From contig WRGM01000167.1 in NCBI GenBank assembly GCA_009787175.1, forward strand, positions 1 to 25,383: a stretch of 25,383 bases of DNA, in the 5' to 3' direction. How positions within the stretch are numbered: position 1 is the stretch's first letter; each line of letters opens with the position of its first letter. Under the pieces are notes generated by a model. The model was given only the letters and a program-made list of their open reading frames with translations. It was not told where the DNA came from and ran no database searches. Positions 15,418 through 21,279 of this stretch are shown one piece after another. Source of the stretch: Candidatus Bathycorpusculum fermentans. Lineage in GTDB: Archaea; Thermoproteota; Bathyarchaeia; Bathyarchaeales; Bathycorpusculaceae. The position numbers were made by a program, and so were the translations under genes.

Positions 15418-16636
15418 TCCAAGTGACCTCGCCAGAATTAATGTTTAAGTGACCTTCCCTTGGTTGGGGTTTGCATCGCCGACAAAAAATTTGTATTGTT
15501 TCCGCTTCAATGCCCTCGACAGTAAATTCGTGATCTGAATTACATTTGTCACAGTACACCTGAAAAGTACGAGGCTGGAAATCTATGTACTCAAATAACA
15601 GGTTTTGTTTCTGCACCACAACCGAGCCATTCTTAAAGTTAACATTGTAGTGGCGTCCACAATCACAATGATAGCTAACCACTAACAACAAAGCGGTTTG
15701 AGCTTTTGTTTTCTCTCTATTAAACCCCTGCTCTCTACCCGTAGTAGTTGGATCTGCTAATGCTGTTGTTTGGGGGGTTATGTGTGAAGTGTTTACTAGG
15801 CGGTTGTTTTGTTCGGCGATGTTTTGTCTTAGGGGTGGTGGTAGAATTGATTGGGTATTTGTCTCTTCTTCGGGCTCAAAAGAAGAGTCTGTATTAGGAT
15901 ACTGGTTTAGAAAGGTGCGTTTGTCAGATGATAACTTTTCAGGCATATCGTTTGATGCTTGATTTGTGTTAATTGTTTCTTGGTATAGCTGCTGATAGTT
16001 AGAGGTCTCTTTGGTTGGTGATGAGCCAGAGGGGATTTTTTCGGGCAGAAAGGGTGCCAAAGTTTGTCTTAAGACATGGAGAACTATGGGGGTTTTAAAT
16101 CGTTCTACCAAACTTTCCTGCTGAATCGCTGGAAATAAGGAGAGCATATACAATTGTTCAAGACTATACTCAGAATATCGTTTCAAAGAATCCTCCAAAA
16201 CCAACCGGGCCTTAGGTATCAAATTTCCCAACGAGAGCAACCAATCTAATTCTTTCTCGGTTAATACTTCGCCATATGCTTTGGCTAAGTCTATGCCTGT
16301 GTCTAAGTCTTTTTTCACTACCTCATAGAGTTTAATCCAGTTTAAACGTCCGCGCAAGCGATTATACCCAATACAAAGTGCCCTTGATTGTAAATCATCA
16401 GCCTCACGCTCAAAAGCCTGTATAGTTTCCCAACCAAGTTCCCGTGCAATTATCCAACGATGTTCCCCATCAACAATTTCATAGTCTCCATCTGGCATTT
16501 TTCTAACAACTATGGGCAGGGTTTTTTCTGGTCCATCTTCACTCATACGCTGCTTAAGAGCCTGCTGCTCCGCCGTCCCCAAAAAATTACAGTTCCATGC
16601 ATTAGCCCGAATCTGACCTAAGCAAAGTTTTAACAT
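15401..16636 (-). CDS. ParB/sulfiredoxin-fold protein with C-terminal Cys cluster
   Basis: A 411-residue protein. The N-terminal 110 residues carry a ParB-like fold: LCLGQIRANAW, TLPIVVRKMPDG, and the phosphate-binding box VDGEHRW at 55-61, the counterpart of GERRxRA. Residues 110-200 are helical with a likely helix-turn-helix (LTEKELDWLLSLGN). A Ser/Thr/Gln-rich linker (about 210-320) follows, and the end holds three Cys pairs: 324/326, 362/365, 385/388, probably binding zinc. No ParA is seen. Canonical ParB proteins bind DNA and CTP for plasmid partition. Start overlaps the TFB gene by 7 bases. The linker segment has an abrupt strand-composition switch around 15780-16080. Confidence 0.75.
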   Translation of the reverse strand: MLKLCLGQIRANAWNCNFLGTAEQQALKQRMSEDGPEKTLPIVVRKMPDGDYEIVDGEHRWIIARELGWETIQAFEREADDLQSRALCIGYNRLRGRLNWIKLYEVVKKDLDTGIDLAKAYGEVLTEKELDWLLSLGNLIPKARLVLEDSLKRYSEYSLEQLYMLSLFPAIQQESLVERFKTPIVLHVLRQTLAPFLPEKIPSGSSPTKETSNYQQLYQETINTNQASNDMPEKLSSDKRTFLNQYPNTDSSFEPEEETNTQSILPPPLRQNIAEQNNRLVNTSHITPQTTALADPTTTGREQGFNREKTKAQTALLLVVSYHCDCGRHYNVNFKNGSVVVQKQNLLFEYIDFQPRTFQVYCDKCNSDHEFTVEGIEAETIQIFCRRCKPQPREGHLNINSGEVTWNDNYY

Positions 16637-17514
16637 AATTCCATCTCTTTTTGCAGATAATAGCTAAATTTTATGGCTGCGCTTTCAGGGGGTAGGGGTG
16701 GGGCGTAGCGTTTGCAGGTTTGGGCTATTGAAGAAATGTTACTGGCTCCGGCGTTGGATATTTTTGCTAGCGGATTTAGGCGTAGACGTTTTGTGAGTAG
16801 GCAGTCGGCGGCTAATAGGGCAGAGGCGGCAACTAGGTTTGCTCTGCGATTGGTTATGATTCCGGGGTTTGTGTGGATTATTTGGATTGCGTAGCTGCTG
16901 ACTTTGTTTGCATATACACTATCTATGAGGTGTGCGTGTTCAAGTTGAGATGCTATTTTGGTTATGTGACCTGTTACGAGGGCTATGTTTGGGAGTCGGT
17001 TTTGGTTCTTTATAAAATAGTTTGCTCGTTTTTCGATCTTCATTAAATTTGAAACTTTGAAAAATGGCTCAAGTTTTTTGACATACTCATCGGCGCTTAA
17101 AGGATAGTTTAAGCGTTTTATGGTGACCCAGATGGATACTATAATTAGTTCGGCTCTTGTTAAACGGATTTTAGGGTTGTTTTTCTTCTTTATGGCGTGT
17201 CGTAGTTTTTGCATATGGGTAATTGCTAGGGGGTTCATGTTTTGTGGGAGGCTGAGTTGGGGGATTAGGTAGTGGATGTCGATGGCTGCGTTTAGTTCGG
17301 TGCGTTGTGAGGTGGGGATTTTTGTGCCTATTGATGCGCTGGTGTATACGATGGGGTGGTTGGGTAGGTTTTTGGTGGGTGTGCGGTCTGGGGGTGGGGC
17401 GTATTCGGTGTTGCCTATTACTAGGCCGCAGGTTGTGCAAACTATTTCTCCTTTTTCGTGGTCATGTATCAGGGTGGTGTTGTTGCATTCTGGGCAAAAG
17501 TCGTTTTTATTCAT
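16630..17514 (-). CDS. TFB-like basal transcription factor encoded by the element
   Basis: A 294-residue TFIIB homologue. Residues 6-30 form the zinc ribbon (Cys7, Cys10, Cys26, Cys29; ends CTTCGLVIG). The B-reader/linker region after it is divergent and Pro-rich and lacks the usual conserved form. Two cyclin-like repeats occupy about 85-180 and 185-285, including SRAELIIVSIW-like and NLVAASALLAADCL helices, and the last part holds NAGASNISSIAQTCKRY, which resembles the recognition helix-turn-helix that contacts BRE. Chromosomal TFB recruits RNA polymerase with TBP. A divergent copy on an element may redirect transcription to its own promoters. It overlaps the RHH gene by 8 bases and the ParB-like gene by 7. 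Confidence 0.85.
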   Translation of the reverse strand: MNKNDFCPECNNTTLIHDHEKGEIVCTTCGLVIGNTEYAPPPDRTPTKNLPNHPIVYTSASIGTKIPTSQRTELNAAIDIHYLIPQLSLPQNMNPLAITHMQKLRHAIKKKNNPKIRLTRAELIIVSIWVTIKRLNYPLSADEYVKKLEPFFKVSNLMKIEKRANYFIKNQNRLPNIALVTGHITKIASQLEHAHLIDSVYANKVSSYAIQIIHTNPGIITNRRANLVAASALLAADCLLTKRLRLNPLAKISNAGASNISSIAQTCKRYAPPLPPESAAIKFSYYLQKEMELC

Positions 17515-17770
17515 CAGAGAGGTCTTCCTTTGGATTGTTGTTTATTGTTGTTGTTTGTATGTGAGAGAGGGTGTGGTCTGGATTTTGGGTTTGGGTTTTG
17601 TTTGTTTTGTAGTTTGTTATTTCTATGAGTACGAGTTTCATGCCGTGTCGTATGGCTTCGTTGCGTGATGAGTAGTTGTTTTTGGTTTGTGTGTCGAATT
17701 GTTGGAGAAAGTTTTTGTGAATGTTTAACCAGATTCTTATTGAGTTTGATTTTTGTTGTTTTTGTATCAA
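17507..17770 (-). CDS. Ribbon-helix-helix (CopG-like) regulator, first gene of the TFB operon
   Basis: An 87-residue protein. After KSNSIRIWLNIHKNFLQQFD (strand and first helix) comes YSSRNEAIRHGMKLVL (second helix), the CopG-type pattern; the tail is Thr/Asn-rich. The longest frame begins at GTG 17827, but a TATA box (TATAAAAAA, complement of 17813-17821) lies downstream of that codon. I therefore place the start at TTG 17770, preceded by GGGAGAG. With this start an operator (17784-17801) covers the transcription start, fitting autorepression. It is a paralogue of the RHH gene at 18350. Confidence 0.7.
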   Translation of the reverse strand: MIQKQQKSNSIRIWLNIHKNFLQQFDTQTKNNYSSRNEAIRHGMKLVLIEITNYKTNKTQTQNPDHTLSHIQTTTINNNPKEDLSDE

Positions 17771-17783
17771 GACACTCTCCCTC

Positions 17784-17901
17784 TGCCCTACGGGTGGGGT
17801 AATAGTTGATGGTTTTTTATAGTGCACGAAAAATATAAATACATACCCTACTAGTAGGGTAGCGTTAAATATAGCGTTAAATATACCCTAGCGCAAGGAT
17901 G
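17784..17901. promoter_or_regulatory. Divergent promoter with two palindromic operators and a half-site
   Basis: TACCCTACTAGTAGGGTA at 17844-17861 is a perfect 18-base palindrome. A related site, TGCCCTACGGGTGGGGTA, at 17784-17801 matches it at 14 of 18 positions, and a half-site TACCCTA lies at 17884-17890. TATA boxes stand back to back: TATAAAAAA on the minus strand (17813-17821) and AAATATAAAT on the plus strand (about 17831-17840); TTAAATATA (17877-17885) is an alternative for the plus strand. Each full operator lies just downstream of one TATA box, where it would cover the transcription start. The RHH proteins encoded on both sides are the natural candidates to bind. Confidence 0.75.
17862..17885. 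repeat. Tandem 12-base repeat in the divergent promoter
   Basis: GCGTTAAATATA occurs twice in direct succession, and a GCG also follows the next TACCCTA. Each copy contains a TATA-like TTAAATATA, so the duplication supplies two possible TATA boxes for the plus-strand RHH pair. Confidence 0.85.
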
Positions 17902-17909
17902 GTAATAGA

Positions 17910-18080
17910 ATGGTGAAAAAGTTTAAAACGATTCATATGCCTGCAGTGTTTCAGGCAGAAATTGAAGCGTTTATTCAAAGGCCCAATGTGCCCTATAAAA
18001 CGGTTAGTGAGGTCTGCCGAGTAGCAGGCCAAATGCTCATAAATCACTATAATTTGAGGCAAACAAAAGATGGTAAATAA
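17910..18080 (+). CDS. Small ribbon-helix-helix-like protein
   Basis: A 56-residue frame starting at ATG 17910 (next codon GTG). It reads as a beta strand (KKFKTIHMP), a helix (VFQAEIEAFIQ), a turn and a second helix (TVSEVCRVAGQMLINHY), the order of a ribbon-helix-helix domain. A GGATGG stands 7 bases upstream. Its end overlaps the next small gene by 11 bases, so the two are coupled. It is divergently oriented to the TFB operon and shares its operator region, which suggests mutual control. Confidence 0.65.
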   Translation: MVKKFKTIHMPAVFQAEIEAFIQRPNVPYKTVSEVCRVAGQMLINHYNLRQTKDGK

Positions 18081-18261
18081 CAGAAAAAGCAACATAAGTC
18101 TAAGTGTGCCTATTTCTGATTATGCTGTGTTAAGGGATTGGCTTTTAAGTGGGAAAAGTCCCTATGTCAGTGTTGATGAAGCCTATCGTGATGCAATCAG
18201 AAACATTCTCTACAACAGATGGTCAGCCTCACCAGACAGTAAAAAGAGTAAAAAAGAGTAG
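18070..18261 (+). CDS. Small ribbon-helix-helix-like protein
   Basis: A 63-residue protein. SNISLSVPISDYAVLRDWL gives strand and first helix, and VSVDEAYRDAIRNILYNRW the second helix, again the RHH layout; the basic tail (SKKSKKE) comes from a tandem 10-base repeat AAAAAGAGTA. ATG lies inside the preceding gene. Two RHH proteins in overlapping genes could form a heterodimer, but that is only an idea. A terminator-like hairpin follows. Confidence 0.7.
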   Translation: MVNNRKSNISLSVPISDYAVLRDWLLSGKSPYVSVDEAYRDAIRNILYNRWSASPDSKKSKKE

Positions 18262-18265
18262 TATA

Positions 18266-18327
18266 AACCAACCAACTGGCCAACAATAAGAGTGTTGGGA
18301 ACTTTTTGGCTGATTGATTGGTTGGTT
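18266..18327. terminator. Hairpin between the RHH pair and the convergent RHH gene
   Basis: AACCAACCAA (18266-18275) pairs with TTGGTTGGTT (18318-18327), with an inner pair CCAACA (18280-18285) and TGTTGG (18293-18298). T-runs occur at 18303-18307 and 18329-18333. It sits after the stop at 18261 and before the convergent gene ending at 18350, so it likely terminates the plus-strand transcript and possibly both. Confidence 0.6.
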
Positions 18328-18349
18328 GTTTTTATAGGTGTATTGTTTC

Positions 18350-18538
18350 CTAGTTTATTGTAGAGGTTGATTTTTGTTGATGCGTGCAGTGTTGTTTTTC
18401 GGTTTCCATTATTATGGCCATGCCGGCTCGTATGGCTTCGTTTCTGCTTGCGTATATGCCTTTTATTTCTTTGTCAAATTCAGCTAAAAAGTTGGTTGGG
18501 ATGTGTACCAAGATTCTTTTCGTATTTGGTTTATTCAT
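18350..18538 (-). CDS. Ribbon-helix-helix (CopG-like) regulator
   Basis: A 62-residue protein whose core TKRILVHIPTNFLAEFDKEI and YASRNEAIRAGMAIIM match the RHH protein at the head of the TFB operon almost motif for motif (NFL..FD, Y.SRNEAIR.GM), so the two are paralogues. ATG at 18536-18538 is chosen; an in-frame GTG at 18545-18547 would add three residues. Upstream lie pentamer half-sites at 10-base spacing and a TATA-like CTTTTAAAATTC, pointing to autorepression. Confidence 0.85.
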   Translation of the reverse strand: MNKPNTKRILVHIPTNFLAEFDKEIKGIYASRNEAIRAGMAIIMETEKQHCTHQQKSTSTIN

Positions 18539-18550
18539 TGGATTCACTTT

Positions 18551-18612
18551 CTATTACGACTAAGGGTCGTTATTTGTCGTATAGAACATATGTATTGTAG
18601 AATTTTAAAAGT
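18551..18612 (-). promoter_or_regulatory. Operator and TATA box of the RHH gene at 18350
   Basis: ACGAC at 18556, GTCGT at 18566 and GTCGT at 18576 start exactly 10 bases apart, that is about one helical turn. The outer copies form a larger inverted repeat, CTATTACGAC (18551-18560) against GTCGTATAG (18576-18584), with one extra T. TATA-like CTTTTAAAATTC (complement, about 18600-18612) lies just upstream. RHH proteins commonly bind such turn-spaced half-sites cooperatively. Confidence 0.6.
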
Positions 18613-18788
18613 TAAAAAAAGTTATTTCATATATGGATACATATCATTTCATCTTTCGTTTTGTCAGTAAAGTTGGGCTTTTGTGTTCTTCAAAGGAAAC
18701 AAAAGTTGGGCGTGTTATTATTTAGTTGTGTTGTGAGTATATGGTGTATTTTGTTTGTTGTTTTAAATATTTTTGGTGTTTTGTTTGT

Positions 18789-18974
18789 GTGGTTAATTTG
18801 ACTGTTGAATATGTTCAGGTTGATAAACAATTGTTGAAAGATATAATAAAAGAGGTGGGGGAGTTGCGAAAACTTGCTGATAGTCTCATCACAAAGGCTG
18901 CTGTTAATGAAGAGGTATTTAGGTCTTGCTTGGCTGAGTCTGCATCAGAACAGATAGAGACCCCTCAAGTTTAG
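18789..18974 (+). CDS. Small helical protein overlapping the integrase end, unknown
   Basis: About 61 residues from GTG 18789; TTG 18798 is an alternative. The frame extends upstream to an ATG at 18726, but that part is Cys/Phe/Val-rich and looks like translated T/G-rich non-coding DNA. The core VDKQLLKDIIKEVGELRKLA is a confident amphipathic helix, possibly a short coiled coil. Its last 56 bases run antisense to the end of the integrase gene, so the two transcripts converge and overlap. Position beside an integrase suggests an accessory factor, without direct evidence. Confidence 0.55.
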   Translation: MVNLTVEYVQVDKQLLKDIIKEVGELRKLADSLITKAAVNEEVFRSCLAESASEQIETPQV

Positions 18975-20139
18975 CCAACCGTTCCTTTAATTCCACCGTT
19001 TCCTTTTCACGAATTTTTTCTGTCTCTTTTTCTTTTTGCCTTTGGTTGTCTTCTAACTTTAGTGCGGTCTCCTTGTCCAGCACCATGCTACATGTGGCAC
19101 ATCTTATTTTGCCTATGGGATTTTTGTTACCACACCGAGGACAATCAACTAGTTTTATTATGCCTGTATCTTTTGAGGATTTTTTTAGGCCATGTAGTTC
19201 AAGTATGGCATCTTCTAGGTCTCTTGCAGAGAAATGGACATATCGTTGAGTCATTTTGCTGCCATAAGTCCAACCGGCAAACTGTTCAAGGCGGGCTTCA
19301 GTGAAAACTTTGGCCATAGCAGTCAAAGAAGTGTGGCGATAAAGATAAGGCCAAACATCCTTGCCTATACCTGCTGTTTTTGCCAATCGTTTAATTATGC
19401 CCCGAAAATGTACATAAGTTAACCTGTGTCCTATAGTATTCTTATCTAAGGCACACCATAATGGTGCGTTTAGTTCGCCTTTTTTTGGGTGGTCATCTAG
19501 CCAGTCTAGGAGGGGTTTGCAGGATATGACTAAAGGTATGTGTTTTATGCCTGTTTTGCCGTTTGCTGTGATGAGGCAGTATTCTTCTTTGAACATTGCA
19601 CTGCCAATGTGCATGGTTAAGAGTTCACCTGGTCGTAGGGCGGCTTCAAAGAGGACATATATCATTGCTCTATCGCGTTTGTTGGCGGTGGCTTTGATGA
19701 TTGCTATAAAGTCTTCTTGGGTGAGTAGGTTTTCTGGGGTTACTCTTGGGTTTTTTTCTTTTATGGCGAGGTTAATCCAGTTTACTTCCATTGGTATGGG
19801 TGTTTCTTTTGTGCAACTGCCGTTTTTAGCGTATTGGACTAGTTTTCGCAGGGTTAGTTTTTTGTCGTGTTTGGTCCATTCTTTGTGTGGGCTGTTGTTT
19901 ATAGTAGCAACTACTGTTTCGATGTCTTGTTTTGTTATGTCTTTGAGGTCAACGGTTATTAGGCGTAGTAGTGCGGGTAGGTGACTGGCGTATTTGGCGA
20001 CACGGGCTACTGAAAGACCTGTTGCGCCTAGATGGTCAAGAAAGCGTAATGTTGTTTCGTTGTTATGTAGTTGTTTTATGTTACGTTGGTATCTTGCGAG
20101 GCGTTTGTCGTAGTCGTGGATTGACTCACAGGGTTTCAT
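18919..20139 (-). CDS. Tyrosine recombinase (integrase) with C-terminal zinc ribbon
   Basis: A 406-residue integrase. An N-terminal SAM-like core-binding domain covers about 1-150; the catalytic domain shows the first Arg in ALRPGELLTM, a Lys in NGKTGIKHIPL, the second Arg in YLYRHTSLT (the preceding His of HxxR is Tyr, as in other archaeal integrases), GWTYGSKMTQRYVH with the nucleophile Tyr. A ribbon with CPRCG and CATCS follows, then a charged coiled coil. Such enzymes insert elements into tRNA genes. The frame is open further upstream to 20271, but that part is a readthrough of the tRNA; ATG 20139 fits the TATA box at 20159-20170 (leaderless). The gene is intact. Confidence 0.92.
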   Translation of the reverse strand: MKPCESIHDYDKRLARYQRNIKQLHNNETTLRFLDHLGATGLSVARVAKYASHLPALLRLITVDLKDITKQDIETVVATINNSPHKEWTKHDKKLTLRKLVQYAKNGSCTKETPIPMEVNWINLAIKEKNPRVTPENLLTQEDFIAIIKATANKRDRAMIYVLFEAALRPGELLTMHIGSAMFKEEYCLITANGKTGIKHIPLVISCKPLLDWLDDHPKKGELNAPLWCALDKNTIGHRLTYVHFRGIIKRLAKTAGIGKDVWPYLYRHTSLTAMAKVFTEARLEQFAGWTYGSKMTQRYVHFSARDLEDAILELHGLKKSSKDTGIIKLVDCPRCGNKNPIGKIRCATCSMVLDKETALKLEDNQRQKEKETEKIREKETVELKERLAKLEGSLSVLMQTQPSKT

Positions 20140-20158
20140 GTTCTTATTAGTTTGTGGG

Positions 20159-20170
20159 AGTTTTAAAACT
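20159..20170 (-). promoter_or_regulatory. TATA box of the integrase gene
   Basis: AGTTTTAAAACT is a perfect 12-base palindrome ending 20 bases before the integrase ATG. The distance predicts a leaderless transcript and supports the chosen start. It lies between the tRNA 3' end and the gene, inside the element. Confidence 0.6.
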
Positions 20171-20200
20171 TGAGGAAGGGAACCATACGCAAGAGAGAGG

Positions 20201-20285
20201 CGCCGAGAATGGGATTCGAACCCATGCGGACCGGATGATCCACGGGCTCTCAAGGCCCGCGCGTTAACCACTCTGCCATCTCGGC
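20201..20285 (-). tRNA. tRNA-Ser (anticodon UGA)
   Basis: The 85-base gene folds as a class II tRNA. Acceptor GCCGAGA pairs with TCTCGGC, discriminator G, no encoded CCA. The anticodon stem CGGGC/GCCCG closes the loop CTTGAGA, giving anticodon TGA. A long variable arm (GGATCATCCGGTCC region), the GGTTAACGC D-loop part, and the T-arm ATGGG-TTCGAAT-CCCAT agree with tRNA-Ser. The integrase gene begins 62 bases beyond its 3' end, so the 3' half of this gene is the likely attachment site, and the element must restore it. Confidence 0.97.
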
Positions 20286-20409
20286 AACGGTTTAACAGTA
20301 ATCGTTCTGCAGGTTTATTATTGTTGTGTTCGTTTATGGGCTTAATTATTTAAGGCTAAATCGTTTTTTATTTAGCTAGCTTTTTGTGTGTTTTGTTTTT
20401 TGAGTGTTG

Positions 20410-21270
20410 TTATGTTGTTGGCTGGTTTTGTTGTTTGTTTTTTATGAGTTGTGTTAGTGTTTCTTTTCCTTCTTCTATTGTTATGGGAATTTTTTTAATT
20501 ATACCTTGGTTTTTGAGTTCGGTAAATAGGTTTACTGTTGCGGGGGGTTCTAGTCCTGATTGTTCTAATATGTCTTTGTTTTGTAGTATTTCGTTGGTTT
20601 TGCCTTCGTTGAGTTTTAGGCCGTTGTTTATTATAATTATGCGGTCTGCTAATTCTGGTATGGCTTCGGTGTCGTGTGTGGATATTATTATGGTTGTGCC
20701 GTTTTTGTTAAGTTCGTTTAGGGTGTCTATTAATTTGCGGCGTGAGGTTAGGTCAAGGTTGGCTGTGGGTTCGTCTAGGATTAGTAGTTCTGGTTTTAGG
20801 ATGAGGGCTGTTGCTAGGGTTACTTTCTTTTTTTCGCCAAAGCTTAATCTGTGTGGGGGTCGGTGTTTTAGGTGTGTTATGTTCATTTTTTCGAGTATGT
20901 ATGTGCTTTGTGTTTTGATGTCTTGGTCTGGGAGTTTTAGGTTTTTGGGGCCGTATTCTATGTCTTCTATTACGCTTGGTGTGAAGAGTTGGTCATCTGG
21001 GTCTTGGAAGACTATGCCTATGCGGCTTCGGGTTTTTTGGAAGGTTTTTGAGGTGGTTTTTTCGTTGAAAACTGTTATGTCTCCTGAGTTTGGTGTTAGA
21101 AGGCCTGCTATGAGTAGTATTAATGTTGATTTGCCTGAGCCGTTTGGACCTAGTAATGCTATGCGTTCTCCTCTGGTTATTTGGAGGGATATGCCGTTTA
21201 TGGCTGCGATGCCTGTGGGGTAGCTAAATTTTACGTCATCTGCGGATATTATAATAGGATTGTCTGTCAT
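20410..21270 (-). CDS. cbiO: Energy-coupling factor ATPase CbiO
   Basis: A 286-residue ABC ATPase. Walker A GPNGSGKST at about 40-48, Q-loop FQDPDDQLF, signature LSFGEKKKV, Walker B LLILDEPTANLD and the switch His in ISTHD are all intact. FQDPDDQLF with the extended D-loop pattern is typical of the CbiO/EcfA branch. It powers cobalt (or nickel) uptake with CbiQ and CbiM. It starts 9 bases after cbiQ and is the last gene of the operon. The C-terminal 60 residues, Lys/Gln-rich, form the usual extension. Confidence 0.95.
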   Translation of the reverse strand: MTDNPIIISADDVKFSYPTGIAAINGISLQITRGERIALLGPNGSGKSTLILLIAGLLTPNSGDITVFNEKTTSKTFQKTRSRIGIVFQDPDDQLFTPSVIEDIEYGPKNLKLPDQDIKTQSTYILEKMNITHLKHRPPHRLSFGEKKKVTLATALILKPELLILDEPTANLDLTSRRKLIDTLNELNKNGTTIIISTHDTEAIPELADRIIIINNGLKLNEGKTNEILQNKDILEQSGLEPPATVNLFTELKNQGIIKKIPITIEEGKETLTQLIKNKQQNQPTT

Positions 21271-21279
21271 ATTTTAGCC

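Larger units (their letters stand above)
1..20200. mobile_element. Integrated conjugative-type element (left end outside window)
   Basis: The block begins at the 3' end of the tRNA-Ser gene, where a tyrosine integrase is the first gene, the classical layout of archaeal tRNA-targeted integrative elements. It carries integrase, several ribbon-helix-helix regulators, a TFB homologue, a ParB-like protein, a TrbL/VirB6-like membrane protein, pilin-like and surface proteins, two PIN cassettes and a TnpB remnant, with no recognisable housekeeping gene. To the right of the tRNA the genes are ordinary metabolism and transport. I looked for a copy of the tRNA 3' end in the left part of the window and saw none, so the distal attachment site and the left boundary are not defined. 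Some of the leftmost genes (prepilin peptidase, secreted proteins) could be host genes. Confidence 0.7.

Noticed and set aside
18726..18788. Cys/Phe/Val-rich N-terminus of the small gene before the integrase end
   Set aside because: Looks like translated T/G-rich non-coding DNA; an amphipathic core with a GTG start at 18789 is more likely.
19517..19984. 155-codon plus-strand frame inside the integrase gene
   Set aside because: Antisense to the catalytic domain of an intact recombinase.
20140..20271. N-terminal extension of the integrase beginning at 20271
   Set aside because: It translates the antisense-free tRNA-Ser sequence itself and lies upstream of the TATA box; integrase homology starts after ATG 20139.
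20384..21223. 279-codon plus-strand frame opposite cbiO
   Set aside because: It mirrors a clear ABC ATPase with all motifs; the translated product is Ser/Phe/Val-rich without any motif.
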